A DNA stretch of 64,000 bases from Thalassospira sp. Lineage in GTDB: Bacteria; Pseudomonadota; Alphaproteobacteria; Rhodospirillales; Thalassospiraceae. The position numbers and the translations under genes were made by a program. The notes beneath the pieces are model-generated. The model saw nothing but the letters and a program-made list of their open reading frames with translations, made no database searches and was not told where the DNA came from. Location: assembly GCF_002709775.1 (NCBI RefSeq), contig NZ_PAQR01000016.1:44170-108169 (forward strand), written 5' to 3'. This document shows positions 9,102 through 18,687 of the stretch, piece by piece (positions within the stretch are counted from its first letter, which is position 1; each line of letters starts with the position of its first letter).

Positions 9102-9755
9102 ATGAGCACCTCTCAGAAATCCGGCGTTGATATTATTTACGAAGCCATCCGCGAACGCATTTGCCTTGGCGTGTATGCCAGCGGTGATGTTCTCTATGAA
9201 GGGGAACTGGGCAAGGAGTTCGAGGTCAGCCGCACGCCGATCCGTCAGGTGCTTCAACGTTTGGCTTATGAAAAGCTCGCGGTGGTCAAGGTCGGTGTCG
9301 GCACCACGGTGCAGGACCAACCGCTTGCAGCCCAATTGCAGGGTCTTAAAATCCGCGCGGGCATCTATCGTATTGTCGATGATCTTGCGATTACCGAAAC
9401 GCCTGCGGATATCGAGGCCTCCGTCGCCCCGCTTTATTACCGGGTGTCGCGCTTGGCAGCCGGCGCGGAACGCGAAAAATTCTGGAGCATCCTGCGCGAT
9501 GTCCATCTGCTGACCGCAAGCCTGATCGCTGATGATGTTCTTCAGCGCACCGATGATATGCTGTTTTATCGTACCGTGCCGGGACTGGTGCGCCAGGCCG
9601 CACAATTCCCGGAGCTCGCCACCAGTCTGATCCGGACCGAATTTGATCGTCTGGTCGATCCGATTGAAAAGGGCGACTTCAAGGAATTCTTCCGGGTGCG
9701 CTCTGAAACGCTTCTGACCTTCTGCGATCTGCTGGACCCCAAAGACGGGCACTAG
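9102..9755 (+). CDS. GntR-family transcriptional regulator (FadR-like)
   Basis: IYEAIRERICLGVYASGDVLYEGELGKEFEVSRTPIRQVLQRLAYEKLAVV winged-helix; start at MSTSQKSG. Confidence 0.9.
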   Translation: MSTSQKSGVDIIYEAIRERICLGVYASGDVLYEGELGKEFEVSRTPIRQVLQRLAYEKLAVVKVGVGTTVQDQPLAAQLQGLKIRAGIYRIVDDLAITETPADIEASVAPLYYRVSRLAAGAEREKFWSILRDVHLLTASLIADDVLQRTDDMLFYRTVPGLVRQAAQFPELATSLIRTEFDRLVDPIEKGDFKEFFRVRSETLLTFCDLLDPKDGH

Positions 9756-9776
9756 GCCAATGTCGGGCAGGGCGGT

Positions 9777-10316
9777 TTAGATTGCAGCGCGTGCCAGCAA
9801 AAACCGTTTCTGCTCGTCACTTTCAATGGACTCGCCATTGACCGCCTGAACGGCCTTAATCGCGATCTCGGCTGCCATGCCACGCTCAATCAACAGGAGC
9901 GCTGCGATCGTGCCACTCCTCCCGTATCCGGCCAGACATTGCAGAACAATACTCTTGCCCTGATCAAGGCTGGCATGAAGCTGTGGGGAAAACGCTTCCC
10001 AACCGCGCAGGAATGCTGCATCGGGCTTGGCATAATCATCAACGGGCAAATGGTGAAAGGCGATGTCAGATTGCCGGGCCAGTTCGGCAATATCCATAAT
10101 CGCATCCGCCCCGACCTCATCATCGGTCATCAGGCAGACATAGTGGGTCGCGTTGTGTTGGCGAAGATCGCTGATCGCTGTCTTGCAGCGCGCAAAATCC
10201 ATCTCAAGCGCACCGCTTGGGCCAATGTCAAAGCCCGGCACCGCCATCTGAATAATGCCCTGCGCGTGGCCGGTCTGGACCGGCAGGATGGCGCGGATAT
10301 AGCTGTCATGCGGCAT
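9777..10316 (-). CDS. Dual-specificity / protein-tyrosine phosphatase-like protein
   Basis: IVLQCLAGYGRSGTIAALLLIERG = CX5R(S/T) P-loop; start MPHDSYIRA chosen by eye. Confidence 0.8.
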   Translation of the reverse strand: MPHDSYIRAILPVQTGHAQGIIQMAVPGFDIGPSGALEMDFARCKTAISDLRQHNATHYVCLMTDDEVGADAIMDIAELARQSDIAFHHLPVDDYAKPDAAFLRGWEAFSPQLHASLDQGKSIVLQCLAGYGRSGTIAALLLIERGMAAEIAIKAVQAVNGESIESDEQKRFLLARAAI

Positions 10317-10416
10317 GGCGGTGTGATGTGACCCCGATGGATAAAGCTTTGAATACTCTACACATGCACAAAGCCGCGACAAGCCTGCTTCTAATATGAG
10401 GGGTGGGGCTGCTGCG

Positions 10417-11388
10417 CTATTCAGCGCTTTCGGTCGCAAGTTGTGCACGCTCTGGGGCCCAGCGCAGGGTCAGGCGGGCAAGCAGCGCGATAATTATCAG
10501 GGTCAGGATCACCCGCCCAACCAGCACCACCCAGATATCCGCCCCGAGTGCCAGCATGATCGCCGTATCCTCGATCAGGGAATGCGATAGCGACAACCAG
10601 CTGAGCGACAGGAAAAGCGTTCTTGGCGGATAGTTGTTCTTGCGCGCCTCATCAATGATCAAGGCCCCGCCATAGGTGATGCCAAGCAACACGCCAATGG
10701 TGGTCACCGGTGCCACATCGCGCGAAATGCCGGAAATGCGCAGCATCGGCATCATCGCCTGTGTGATGCGGGCCGTGATCCCGGTCTTTTCCAGGATATC
10801 CAGCAGGACCAGCAACCCGACAATCACACCAAACGTCACCACAAGCGATTTGACCATCTGCATCGACCAGTCAATCCAACCGGCCAGGCCGCTGGCGGCG
10901 GTCGTGACATCCCCTGCAACCATCCAGGAAAAATCAACCGGCTCGGACAGCCAGCCAGTCATGTCACTGATCCAGGTCACCAACGCGCCATAGGCAATTG
11001 CCGCCCCAACACGAAGGGCTGTGGTCGCCCAGAAACTCGCCCCGGCGCGTTTGACAATTGCCTGCTCGACCGGAAGCCCATGGGCAAACAGCATCATCGC
11101 ACACAGCGCGCTTAACTGTGCGGCTGTCATATCAAGATGGGTCGCCAGCCCGACAAAGGCGCCAACCGCGCCATACATGCTGACCAAAACGCACGTCGCC
11201 CAGATCAGCCCGGCCTCTGGCGGCAGGCCGATCAGCGCCATCACGGGCGTCAGCCAGTCGGATACCAACTCGACTGCGCCAAATTCTTCGGCTATCCGCA
11301 CGATCACCATCACCGGCAACATCACCTTGATAAGGGTGATGAACAGCTTCTGGCTGCGGTTGATCAGATCAAAGGCATAGCGATGCAT
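10417..11388 (-). CDS. Nucleoside-recognition (Gate) domain integral membrane protein
   Basis: Multi-TM protein with GITYGGALIIDEARKNNYPPRTLFLSLSWLSLSHSLIEDTAI typical of the Gate family. Confidence 0.75.
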   Translation of the reverse strand: MHRYAFDLINRSQKLFITLIKVMLPVMVIVRIAEEFGAVELVSDWLTPVMALIGLPPEAGLIWATCVLVSMYGAVGAFVGLATHLDMTAAQLSALCAMMLFAHGLPVEQAIVKRAGASFWATTALRVGAAIAYGALVTWISDMTGWLSEPVDFSWMVAGDVTTAASGLAGWIDWSMQMVKSLVVTFGVIVGLLVLLDILEKTGITARITQAMMPMLRISGISRDVAPVTTIGVLLGITYGGALIIDEARKNNYPPRTLFLSLSWLSLSHSLIEDTAIMLALGADIWVVLVGRVILTLIIIALLARLTLRWAPERAQLATESAE

Positions 11389-11584
11389 GGGGCGGCAATC
11401 CATCTTCGGTGTTTGGGGCGCGTCCGGCCTGTTGGCCAATCACAGCAACCTCTAACGTTGCTGCACAAGTCTGTCGAGGAGCGCGATCATGCCACGGGTT
11501 CTCGATTTTCGTGCAGCGTATTTGTGCATCTTCGTGCAATATGGCAGCGTTATATTGCCAAATGACGCTGTGGAGTTGCGCAAA

Positions 11585-12046
11585 ATGCCTGAGCTGGATC
11601 GGATCGATACCAAAATCCTGCGCCAATTGCAGGAAAACGCCGATATCCCCAATGCCGAGCTGGCTGATCGGATCGGGCTTTCGCCATCGGCCTGTTTACG
11701 TCGGGTGGCGAAGCTTCGCCAATCGGGCATCATCCGCAAGACCGTCGCGGTGATTGATCCAGCAAGCGTCGGACGCCCGCTTGGTGCTGTGATCAATCTT
11801 GAGTTCCATCGTCACGGCAATCAGTTCCGCCAGGATTTCATTCGCAAGGTCCGTGACCTTGATGCTGTCCGCCAATGCCATGTCGTCACCGGCGAAGTCA
11901 CCGGTGTCATGATCCTTCAGATGCGCGACATGGCCGAATACACCGCCCTGTGCGAAACGCTGTTTGATGCCGATGACAATATCGTCTGGTATCGCACCTA
12001 TATCATCACCGAAACGCTCAAGGATGAAATGGGACCGGCCTTTTAG
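11585..12046 (+). CDS. Lrp/AsnC-family transcriptional regulator
   Basis: LDRIDTKILRQLQENADIPNAELADRIGLSPSACLRRVAKLRQSGIIRKTVAVIDP. Confidence 0.92.
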   Translation: MPELDRIDTKILRQLQENADIPNAELADRIGLSPSACLRRVAKLRQSGIIRKTVAVIDPASVGRPLGAVINLEFHRHGNQFRQDFIRKVRDLDAVRQCHVVTGEVTGVMILQMRDMAEYTALCETLFDADDNIVWYRTYIITETLKDEMGPAF

Positions 12047-12103
12047 GGGCGCATATGATCAAGATCATGGACGGCCCCATTCGATCGCGATAGTTTTGCG
12101 CCT

Positions 12104-12445
12104 ATGAAAAAGCTGTTCCATATCCTCATGACACTGTGTTTGCTCAGCGCCTCGGTTGCGGGCATGGCACATATGTCTGGTCCGGCCTCGGCAATGCCGA
12201 TGGCGGGCGTTGGCATGTCGCATGGAACCATGGAACAGATGATGGCCGATTGCGATGATTGCACAGCGACATCTCAGGCTACTGACAGCTGCGATATCAT
12301 CTGCGCCGTTCCGGCAGTGATCGCCCGCAAGGAGCCATTGGCAAACATCCTTTCGGTCACGCGCCTTCACATCCTGCCGGTTGCCTATCGTGCCGATGGC
12401 ATCACGCGGCGCCCGGAAATCGCCCCTCCACGCCTTCTTTCCTGA
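12104..12445 (+). CDS. Small secreted Cys/Met/His-rich protein, probably copper-related
   Basis: Signal peptide, MPMAGVGMSHGTMEQMMADCDDC...CDIIC; precedes multicopper oxidase. Confidence 0.6.
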   Translation: MKKLFHILMTLCLLSASVAGMAHMSGPASAMPMAGVGMSHGTMEQMMADCDDCTATSQATDSCDIICAVPAVIARKEPLANILSVTRLHILPVAYRADGITRRPEIAPPRLLS

Positions 12446-12540
12446 TCAGCTACGCGCGCGCCCGGCTCATGGGCGTGTGCGCATTTCATTCCGGCATCTG
12501 AACTGCCGGGAATGTTCCTTCTGTCAGGAAAGTCATCATC

Positions 12541-14046
12541 ATGAAGACTTCTTTCCCCCTGTGCCCGTCGCGGCGCAGGTTCTTGCAAACACTTGGTGCA
12601 GGTGGCGTGACGGCGGCGGCGCTAACCACGGGTCTGCCTGGATTGCTGCCGGGCGTCGGGCGTGGTTCGGCTCATGCGGCCGAAAACATCCAGAATATGG
12701 TGGCAGCCCCCGCCAAGGCCAATCTTCTGCCCGGCGGGGCAACGTCAACACCGGTCTGGGCCTATAACGGCACGGTGCCGGGTGCCATGCTGCGCGTCAA
12801 ACAGGGTGAAGACGTGCATGTCCGTTTTGAAAATCAGCTATCCGAGCCCAGCAGCATTCACTGGCACGGGGTGCGTGTGCCCAATGCCATGGATGGTGTC
12901 CCGGGCCTGACCCAGCAGCCGGTCGCCCCGGGCGAAACATTTGATTATCGCTTTAACGCCCGCGATGCCGGGACCTATTGGTATCATCCCCATATCAACT
13001 CACCGACCCAGCTGGCGCGCGGGCTTTACGGTGCCCTGATTGTCGAGGAAGCCGAACCGGTAAGCGTTGATCGCGAGTTCGTCTGGCTGATCGATGACTG
13101 GCGTCTGGGCGCTAATGGCGAGATTGATCCGATCTTTAATGGCGGGCACGATGTCGGCCATGCCGGACGGCTGGGCGAGCTTGTCACCATCAATGGTGTA
13201 GCCAATCCCGATATTGCAGTCCGCCCGGGCGAACGCATCCGGTTGCGTTTGGTCAATACGGCCAATGCGCGGGTGTTTGCCATCGACTTTGCCGGTCTGG
13301 CACCGCATCTGATTGCCCTTGATGGGCATCCGGTCACACCGCATGTGCCCGATATGCCGGTCTTTTTGTTTGCGCCGGGCATGCGGGCCGATTTCATTGT
13401 CGATATCCCGCCAGATGCTGGTGGTGCATTTGTGTTGATCGATCGCTTTTTTGACGGGCTTGAAAACCCGTTGGCGAACCTGCGCGTGCAAGGTGACCCG
13501 GTGCGGGCGGATGTTGCCCAAACTAGCATGGCCTTGCCGGAAAATCCGTTACCGGAACCCGATCTGCAGAATGCTAGGCGGGAACAGCTGCTTTATACCG
13601 GCGGCATGATGGGCGGTGGCGTTCTGCGGCATCTGGTCGAAACCGGCAAGATTGATGCCGGGTTCCTCGGGCAGGTACGCGGCATGGCGCAATCAATGAT
13701 GGGCATGATGACCGGCGGCGGTGTCTGGATGGTCAATGGCCGTGATCCGGAACGTGATCAAATGGGCCCGCTCTTCTCGCTTGGGCATGGGGAAAGTTGT
13801 GTGGTGACAGTGACCAATGCGACGGCCTGGTATCACCCGATCCATCTGCATGGGCATGCCTTCCGCGTGCTCTCGCGCGACGGGCAGCCAACCCGTTATC
13901 AGGAATGGCAGGATACCGTCCTTCTCGCCCCGGCAGAGCAGGCCGAAATTGCCTTTGTCGCCGATAATCCCGGCGACTGGATGCTCCATTGCCACATTCT
14001 CGAACACAAGTTCGGCGGTATGTCCGGCTTCATCCGAACTGCCTGA
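12541..14046 (+). CDS. Multicopper oxidase family protein (Tat-exported)
   Basis: RRRFLQTLGAGG Tat-like signal, IHWHGVRVPN, YWYHPHI, HPIHLHGHAF, MLHCHILEHKFGGM copper ligands. Confidence 0.95.
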   Translation: MKTSFPLCPSRRRFLQTLGAGGVTAAALTTGLPGLLPGVGRGSAHAAENIQNMVAAPAKANLLPGGATSTPVWAYNGTVPGAMLRVKQGEDVHVRFENQLSEPSSIHWHGVRVPNAMDGVPGLTQQPVAPGETFDYRFNARDAGTYWYHPHINSPTQLARGLYGALIVEEAEPVSVDREFVWLIDDWRLGANGEIDPIFNGGHDVGHAGRLGELVTINGVANPDIAVRPGERIRLRLVNTANARVFAIDFAGLAPHLIALDGHPVTPHVPDMPVFLFAPGMRADFIVDIPPDAGGAFVLIDRFFDGLENPLANLRVQGDPVRADVAQTSMALPENPLPEPDLQNARREQLLYTGGMMGGGVLRHLVETGKIDAGFLGQVRGMAQSMMGMMTGGGVWMVNGRDPERDQMGPLFSLGHGESCVVTVTNATAWYHPIHLHGHAFRVLSRDGQPTRYQEWQDTVLLAPAEQAEIAFVADNPGDWMLHCHILEHKFGGMSGFIRTA

Positions 14047-14085
14047 ACGGCTTCCGTTGACGTTACACGTAACAGGATCAAAAAC

Positions 14086-14526
14086 ATGAAACGTTTCTTT
14101 GCACTTATGCTGACACTTGCGCTGGCAACAATCGGTCTCGCGTCGCACAGCCACGCAAACCCCTTGCAAGCCACAATCTATAAGGACCCCAATTGCGGTT
14201 GTTGTGCGATCTATGCCGATTACCTCGTCGCCCGTGATGTCGAGGTCGAGGTGATCGAAAGCGATCAGGTCGTTCAGATGTCGCGCATGACCGGCATCCC
14301 AGAGGAAATGCAGGGATGCCATCTGACGATGATCGAAGGCTACGCCATTTCCGGTCATGTGCCGTTTGAAACCATCGATCGCATCCTGGCCGAACGCCTG
14401 GACGCCAAGGCCTATACCCTGCCGGGCATGCCGATGGGATCACCGGGCATGGGCGGAATGAAGAACGCCCCGTTCGAGATCTATCAGATCAATGGCGCCA
14501 CGGCCGAGATCTACGACGTTCAATAA
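14086..14526 (+). CDS. DUF411 domain protein (metal-binding, copper-associated)
   Basis: Signal peptide, YKDPNCGCCAIYADYL, GCHLTMIEGYAISGHVPFE typical of DUF411. Confidence 0.9.
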   Translation: MKRFFALMLTLALATIGLASHSHANPLQATIYKDPNCGCCAIYADYLVARDVEVEVIESDQVVQMSRMTGIPEEMQGCHLTMIEGYAISGHVPFETIDRILAERLDAKAYTLPGMPMGSPGMGGMKNAPFEIYQINGATAEIYDVQ

Positions 14527-14537
14527 CCAAACCCAGA

Positions 14538-14565
14538 AGCCCGGCTCCGAGTATGGGGCCGGGCT
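14538..14565 (+). terminator. Hairpin downstream of DUF411 gene
   Basis: AGCCCGGCtCC-gagtat-GGgGCCGGGCT; no immediate T-run. Confidence 0.4.
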
Positions 14566-14834
14566 AAAGCAAAAAATACGTGACAAAGTCCTTAAAATTG
14601 CGACTTGGGCTTGCGATCTGCGCGCCATAGGCACACACTCTATGTATCATTCGTCATCATGCGTTCCGGGCTGTTTGCCTGATGGTTGCGTATTTCGGAC
14701 TGACCCGAAAGTGGTAGGCATCAGCGCTTGGAAAATTGCTGCGGTGCGGTAAGATCAAGTCTGGATCTGAGCAAGGCCCGTAACGACCTTTGCCCGATCT
14801 TTGGAAACGTAATCAGGATTAATCGGAGGATCTC

Positions 14835-16007
14835 ATGACCGACGTCGTAATTGTGGGTGCCGCACGGACACCAATTGGTGCATTCAGTGGCACGCTGGCC
14901 AATACCCCGGCGCATGATCTGGGTGCTGTTGCCATCAAGGCTGCACTCGAACGCGCAGGTGTCGAAGGCGATGCTGTGGATGAAGTGATCCTTGGTCAGG
15001 TCCTGACAGGTGGTCAGGGGCAGAACCCGGCACGTCAGGCCGCCATTGGGGCGGGTATTTCTGACCGCGCCACGGCGTTTCTGATCAACCAGGTTTGTGG
15101 TTCGGGCCTGCGCACCGTCGCCCTTGCCGCCCAGCAGATCATGACTGGGGATGCCAACATCGTTGTTGCCGGCGGTCAGGAAAACATGTCGCTTTCAACC
15201 CATGTCGCGCATCTGCGCAACGGGCACAAGATGGGCGATGTCAAATTCATCGACAGCATGATCAAGGACGGCCTGTGGTGTGCCTTTAATGGCTATCACA
15301 TGGGCAATACCGCTGAAAACATTGCCAAGAAATGGGGTATCTCGCGCGAAGAGCAGGATGAATTCGCTGCCGGCTCCCAGAATAAGGCCGAAGCCGCCCA
15401 GAAGGCCGGTCGTTTCAATGATGAAATTGCCGCGGTCACCATCGCGCATCGTAAAGGCGACATCGTCTTTGATGCCGATGAATATCCGCGTCACGGTGCC
15501 ACCGTCGAAGGCATGGCCAAACTGCGCCCGGCCTTTGACAAGGAAGGCACGGTGACCGCCGGCAACGCATCGGGCATCAATGATGGTGCTGCTGCCCTTG
15601 TCGTGATGTCAGCGGCTGAGGCGTCCAAACGTGGCCTGACCCCGCTCGCAACGATCAAAAGCTGGGCGACGGCTGGTGTTGATCCGGCGATCATGGGTTC
15701 CGGCCCGATCCCGGCGTCGAAAAAGGCACTGGAAAAGGCCGGCTGGTCGGCAGCCGATCTTGATCTGATCGAAGCCAACGAAGCATTTGCCGCCCAGGCC
15801 ATCGCGGTCAACCGCGACATGGGCTGGGATACCGACAAGGTCAACGTCAATGGCGGTGCGATTGCGCTTGGCCATCCGATTGGCGCATCGGGCGCACGTG
15901 TCTTCACCACGCTGCTTCATGAAATGCAGAAGCGCGATGCCAAAAAAGGTCTGGCGACGCTCTGCATCGGTGGTGGCATGGGGGTCGCGCTTTGCGTTGA
16001 ACGCTAA
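14835..16007 (+). CDS. phaA: Acetyl-CoA C-acetyltransferase (beta-ketothiolase)
   Basis: [64 protein letters not shown]. Confidence 0.95.
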   Translation: MTDVVIVGAARTPIGAFSGTLANTPAHDLGAVAIKAALERAGVEGDAVDEVILGQVLTGGQGQNPARQAAIGAGISDRATAFLINQVCGSGLRTVALAAQQIMTGDANIVVAGGQENMSLSTHVAHLRNGHKMGDVKFIDSMIKDGLWCAFNGYHMGNTAENIAKKWGISREEQDEFAAGSQNKAEAAQKAGRFNDEIAAVTIAHRKGDIVFDADEYPRHGATVEGMAKLRPAFDKEGTVTAGNASGINDGAAALVVMSAAEASKRGLTPLATIKSWATAGVDPAIMGSGPIPASKKALEKAGWSAADLDLIEANEAFAAQAIAVNRDMGWDTDKVNVNGGAIALGHPIGASGARVFTTLLHEMQKRDAKKGLATLCIGGGMGVALCVER

Positions 16008-16265
16008 GCCGGCCTTGGCCAAAAATTGAAGTATGCGGGGTGTCCTCTTGCGGGGATGCCCCGTTTGCATTGATGCAGCATTTGCTGCAGTGCGACGAAA
16101 GACTAAACCGTTTTGCAGACATCGATGATGGAGAAGAAATAAAATTACGTATATAACGCTGTTTATGGACTAAAGTTACGCGAGTCGTAGAAGGGCAAAC
16201 TACGGAAATCGTGACGATGACATGTTGGATGACACGTTTGATGAACGAAGTTTAGGGAGGCGACC

Positions 16266-16988
16266 ATGACAAAAACAGCACTGGTAACCGGTGGAACGCG
16301 TGGTATTGGCAAGGCAATCAGTCTGTCACTCAAGGATGCGGGTTACACCGTCGTGGCGAACTATGCCGGCAATGACGAGGCCGCCAAGGCCTTCACCGAT
16401 GAAACCGGCATTGCGACCTATAAATGGAGTGTCGCGGATGCGGATGCATGTGCTGCGGGCATCGCCAAGGTCGAAGCCGAAGTCGGGCCGATTGATATTC
16501 TGATCAATAATGCAGGCATCACCCGCGACGGCTTCATGCACAAGATGGAAACCGAGCAATGGAACGCGGTGATTGATACCAATCTGAGCTCGCTGTTTTA
16601 CATGACCAAACCGGTCCTTGAAGGCATGCGCGCACGCGGCTTTGGCCGGGTTGTGAATATTTCCTCGATCAACGGGCAGGCCGGCCAGTTTGGCCAGACC
16701 AACTATTCCGCCGCCAAGGCCGGCGTGCACGGCTTTACCAAGGCCCTTGCCCAGGAAGTCGCGCGCAAAGGGATTACGGTCAACACCATCGCACCGGGTT
16801 ACATCAATACCGACATGGTGGCAGCGGTGCCTGAAAAGGTCCTTGAAGGCATCATTTCCAAAATCCCGGTTGGCCGTTTGGGCGAAGCAGACGAAATCGC
16901 ACAGGCGATCCTCTATCTCTGCGGTCCGAATTCCGGCTTCATCACCGGTTCCTGCCTGTCCATCAATGGTGGTCAGCATATGTTTTGA
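16266..16988 (+). CDS. phaB: Acetoacetyl-CoA reductase
   Basis: SDR fold TGGTRGIGKAIS, NNAGITRDGFMHKM, YSAAKAGVHGFTKALAQEVA; follows phaA. Confidence 0.94.
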   Translation: MTKTALVTGGTRGIGKAISLSLKDAGYTVVANYAGNDEAAKAFTDETGIATYKWSVADADACAAGIAKVEAEVGPIDILINNAGITRDGFMHKMETEQWNAVIDTNLSSLFYMTKPVLEGMRARGFGRVVNISSINGQAGQFGQTNYSAAKAGVHGFTKALAQEVARKGITVNTIAPGYINTDMVAAVPEKVLEGIISKIPVGRLGEADEIAQAILYLCGPNSGFITGSCLSINGGQHMF

Positions 16989-17022
16989 TGTGTTGCCAGT
17001 CCGGCAAGCATCACCAAACAGC

Positions 17023-17055
17023 AAAACGCCCTGCAACACTGCAGGGCGTTTATTT
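17023..17055 (+). terminator. Terminator downstream of phaB
   Basis: AAACGCCCTGCA-acac-TGCAGGGCGTTTATTT. Confidence 0.8.
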
Positions 17056-17093
17056 ATAGCATAGTCGACTTGCTTAGCAGAACGAACAGATAT

Positions 17094-17123
17094 GCTTCCC
17101 GAAGCTTCCCGAAGCTTCCCGAA
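17094..17123. repeat. Three tandem copies of GCTTCCCGAA
   Basis: Exact 10-bp unit repeated 3x, read directly. Confidence 0.95.
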
Positions 17124-17226
17124 TTTGTTTATTCAATATACGACAGAGGTGTTGGAAGGAGAGCAAAAACTGTTCTATAAGCGGGTTCAGTTCAAAAAAT
17201 GCATCACCGGAAAGCGCAACGTAAAT

Positions 17227-18648
17227 ATGCGAGAAGATAAGATCATCAAACCCGTCATTATGTGTGGCGGATCGGGGACAAGACTTTGGCCGCTTTCGCG
17301 CAAAGCGTCCCCCAAGCAGTTCATTCCTCTCTATCAAGGGAAATCTCTGTTTGAACTTACGCTGGATAGAGTTGCACCTATCGGCGAAGTGCTTGCCGTT
17401 AGTGGCGATGATTATCGATTTTTCGTTCAAGAGATTGCGGAGAAGGTCGGGAATGATGTCACTCAGGTTCTTGAGCCTTGTGGTCGAGATACGGCTGCAG
17501 CTATGGGACTGGCAGCGGCTTTTGCGAGTAGTCCCGATGACTTGCTGCTGTTCTGTCCAGCCGATCACTTTATACCCGGTGCTGACGAATTTCGCACAAT
17601 GGTTTCTGATGCGGCAGACCTCGCCAGGGAGGGATGGATTGTAACCTTCGGGGTTCAGCCAAGCGGCCCAAGTACCGCCTATGGCTATATTGAAACCGGC
17701 GATGAAATTCGTGGTGATGCGACAAAATCAGTTCGCTTCCACGAAAAGCCTGATACTGCAACAGCTCTGGAATTCCTCGCTTCTGGAAAGTTCCTCTGGA
17801 ATTCAGGCATTTTTCTCATCAAACGTTCAGTGCTCCTTGAAGCCTTGCAGACCTTCGAGCCGACGATCTACGAAAAATGTATGACCGCGATGGAGGGTGC
17901 TGAACAGGACGGTGCATTTTTGCGGCCCGGTGCTGAGTTTATAGATGCAACCAAAAAAAGCATCGATTACGCAGTGATGGAGCGCGCGACAAACATTGCT
18001 GTCGTGCCATTCAAGGGGGTCTGGAGTGACGTCGGCAGCTGGGACGCGATGTTTGCGCTAAGCGACGTTGATCAAGACAATTGTGGTAAGCTCGGTGTTA
18101 GCGAGAACATTCATTCAATTGACTCAAAAAACACACTCGTACATGCGTCAGACCGCCGTTTTGTCGTCACTATTGGTACGAAGGATCTGGCCATTATTGA
18201 TACGCCAGATGCCTTGATGGTAAGTGCACTTGATCAGGTAGAGAAAATTAAGGGTGTTGTTTCTGACCTAGACGCATCAGGCCGCGCAGAAGTTCAGGAG
18301 CACCGTCGTGTCGCGCGCCCTTGGGGGGCGTATGACAGTATTGATCATAGCGACCGGTTCCAAGTCAAACGCATCACGGTCAAGCCGGGAGCCAGACTTT
18401 CCTTGCAAAGACATAACCACCGAGCGGAACACTGGATTGTTGTCAAGGGGACGGCATTGGTAACCCGGGATGAGGAAACGTTCCTGCTGAAGGAAAATGA
18501 ATCAACCTACATTCCGTTGGGGGCTGTTCACCGCATGGAAAATCCTGGCAAAATCCCGCTCGAGTTGATTGAAGTACAATCTGGTACATACCTTGGGGAA
18601 GATGATATTGAGCGTTTCGACGACGAGTATGGTCGTCATGTTTTGTAG
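17227..18648 (+). CDS. manC: Mannose-1-phosphate guanylyltransferase / mannose-6-phosphate isomerase
   Basis: VIMCGGSGTRLWPLSRKASPKQF, FHEKPD, C-terminal FQVKRITVKPGARLSLQRHNHRAEHWIVVKGTALVT cupin. Confidence 0.93.
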   Translation: MREDKIIKPVIMCGGSGTRLWPLSRKASPKQFIPLYQGKSLFELTLDRVAPIGEVLAVSGDDYRFFVQEIAEKVGNDVTQVLEPCGRDTAAAMGLAAAFASSPDDLLLFCPADHFIPGADEFRTMVSDAADLAREGWIVTFGVQPSGPSTAYGYIETGDEIRGDATKSVRFHEKPDTATALEFLASGKFLWNSGIFLIKRSVLLEALQTFEPTIYEKCMTAMEGAEQDGAFLRPGAEFIDATKKSIDYAVMERATNIAVVPFKGVWSDVGSWDAMFALSDVDQDNCGKLGVSENIHSIDSKNTLVHASDRRFVVTIGTKDLAIIDTPDALMVSALDQVEKIKGVVSDLDASGRAEVQEHRRVARPWGAYDSIDHSDRFQVKRITVKPGARLSLQRHNHRAEHWIVVKGTALVTRDEETFLLKENESTYIPLGAVHRMENPGKIPLELIEVQSGTYLGEDDIERFDDEYGRHVL

Positions 18649-18687
18649 TCGGTCTATAACTAGACTTAGCGGATCGAGAAGATAACA

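Noticed and set aside
17094-17123. Tandem repeats as a CRISPR-like array
   Set aside because: Units are 10 bp and contiguous without spacers; no cas genes nearby.
17092-17226. N-terminal extension of manC (MLPEASRSFPNLFIQ...)
   Set aside because: Would translate the tandem decamer repeats; conserved ManC sequence begins at MREDKIIKPVIMCGGSGTRLWP.
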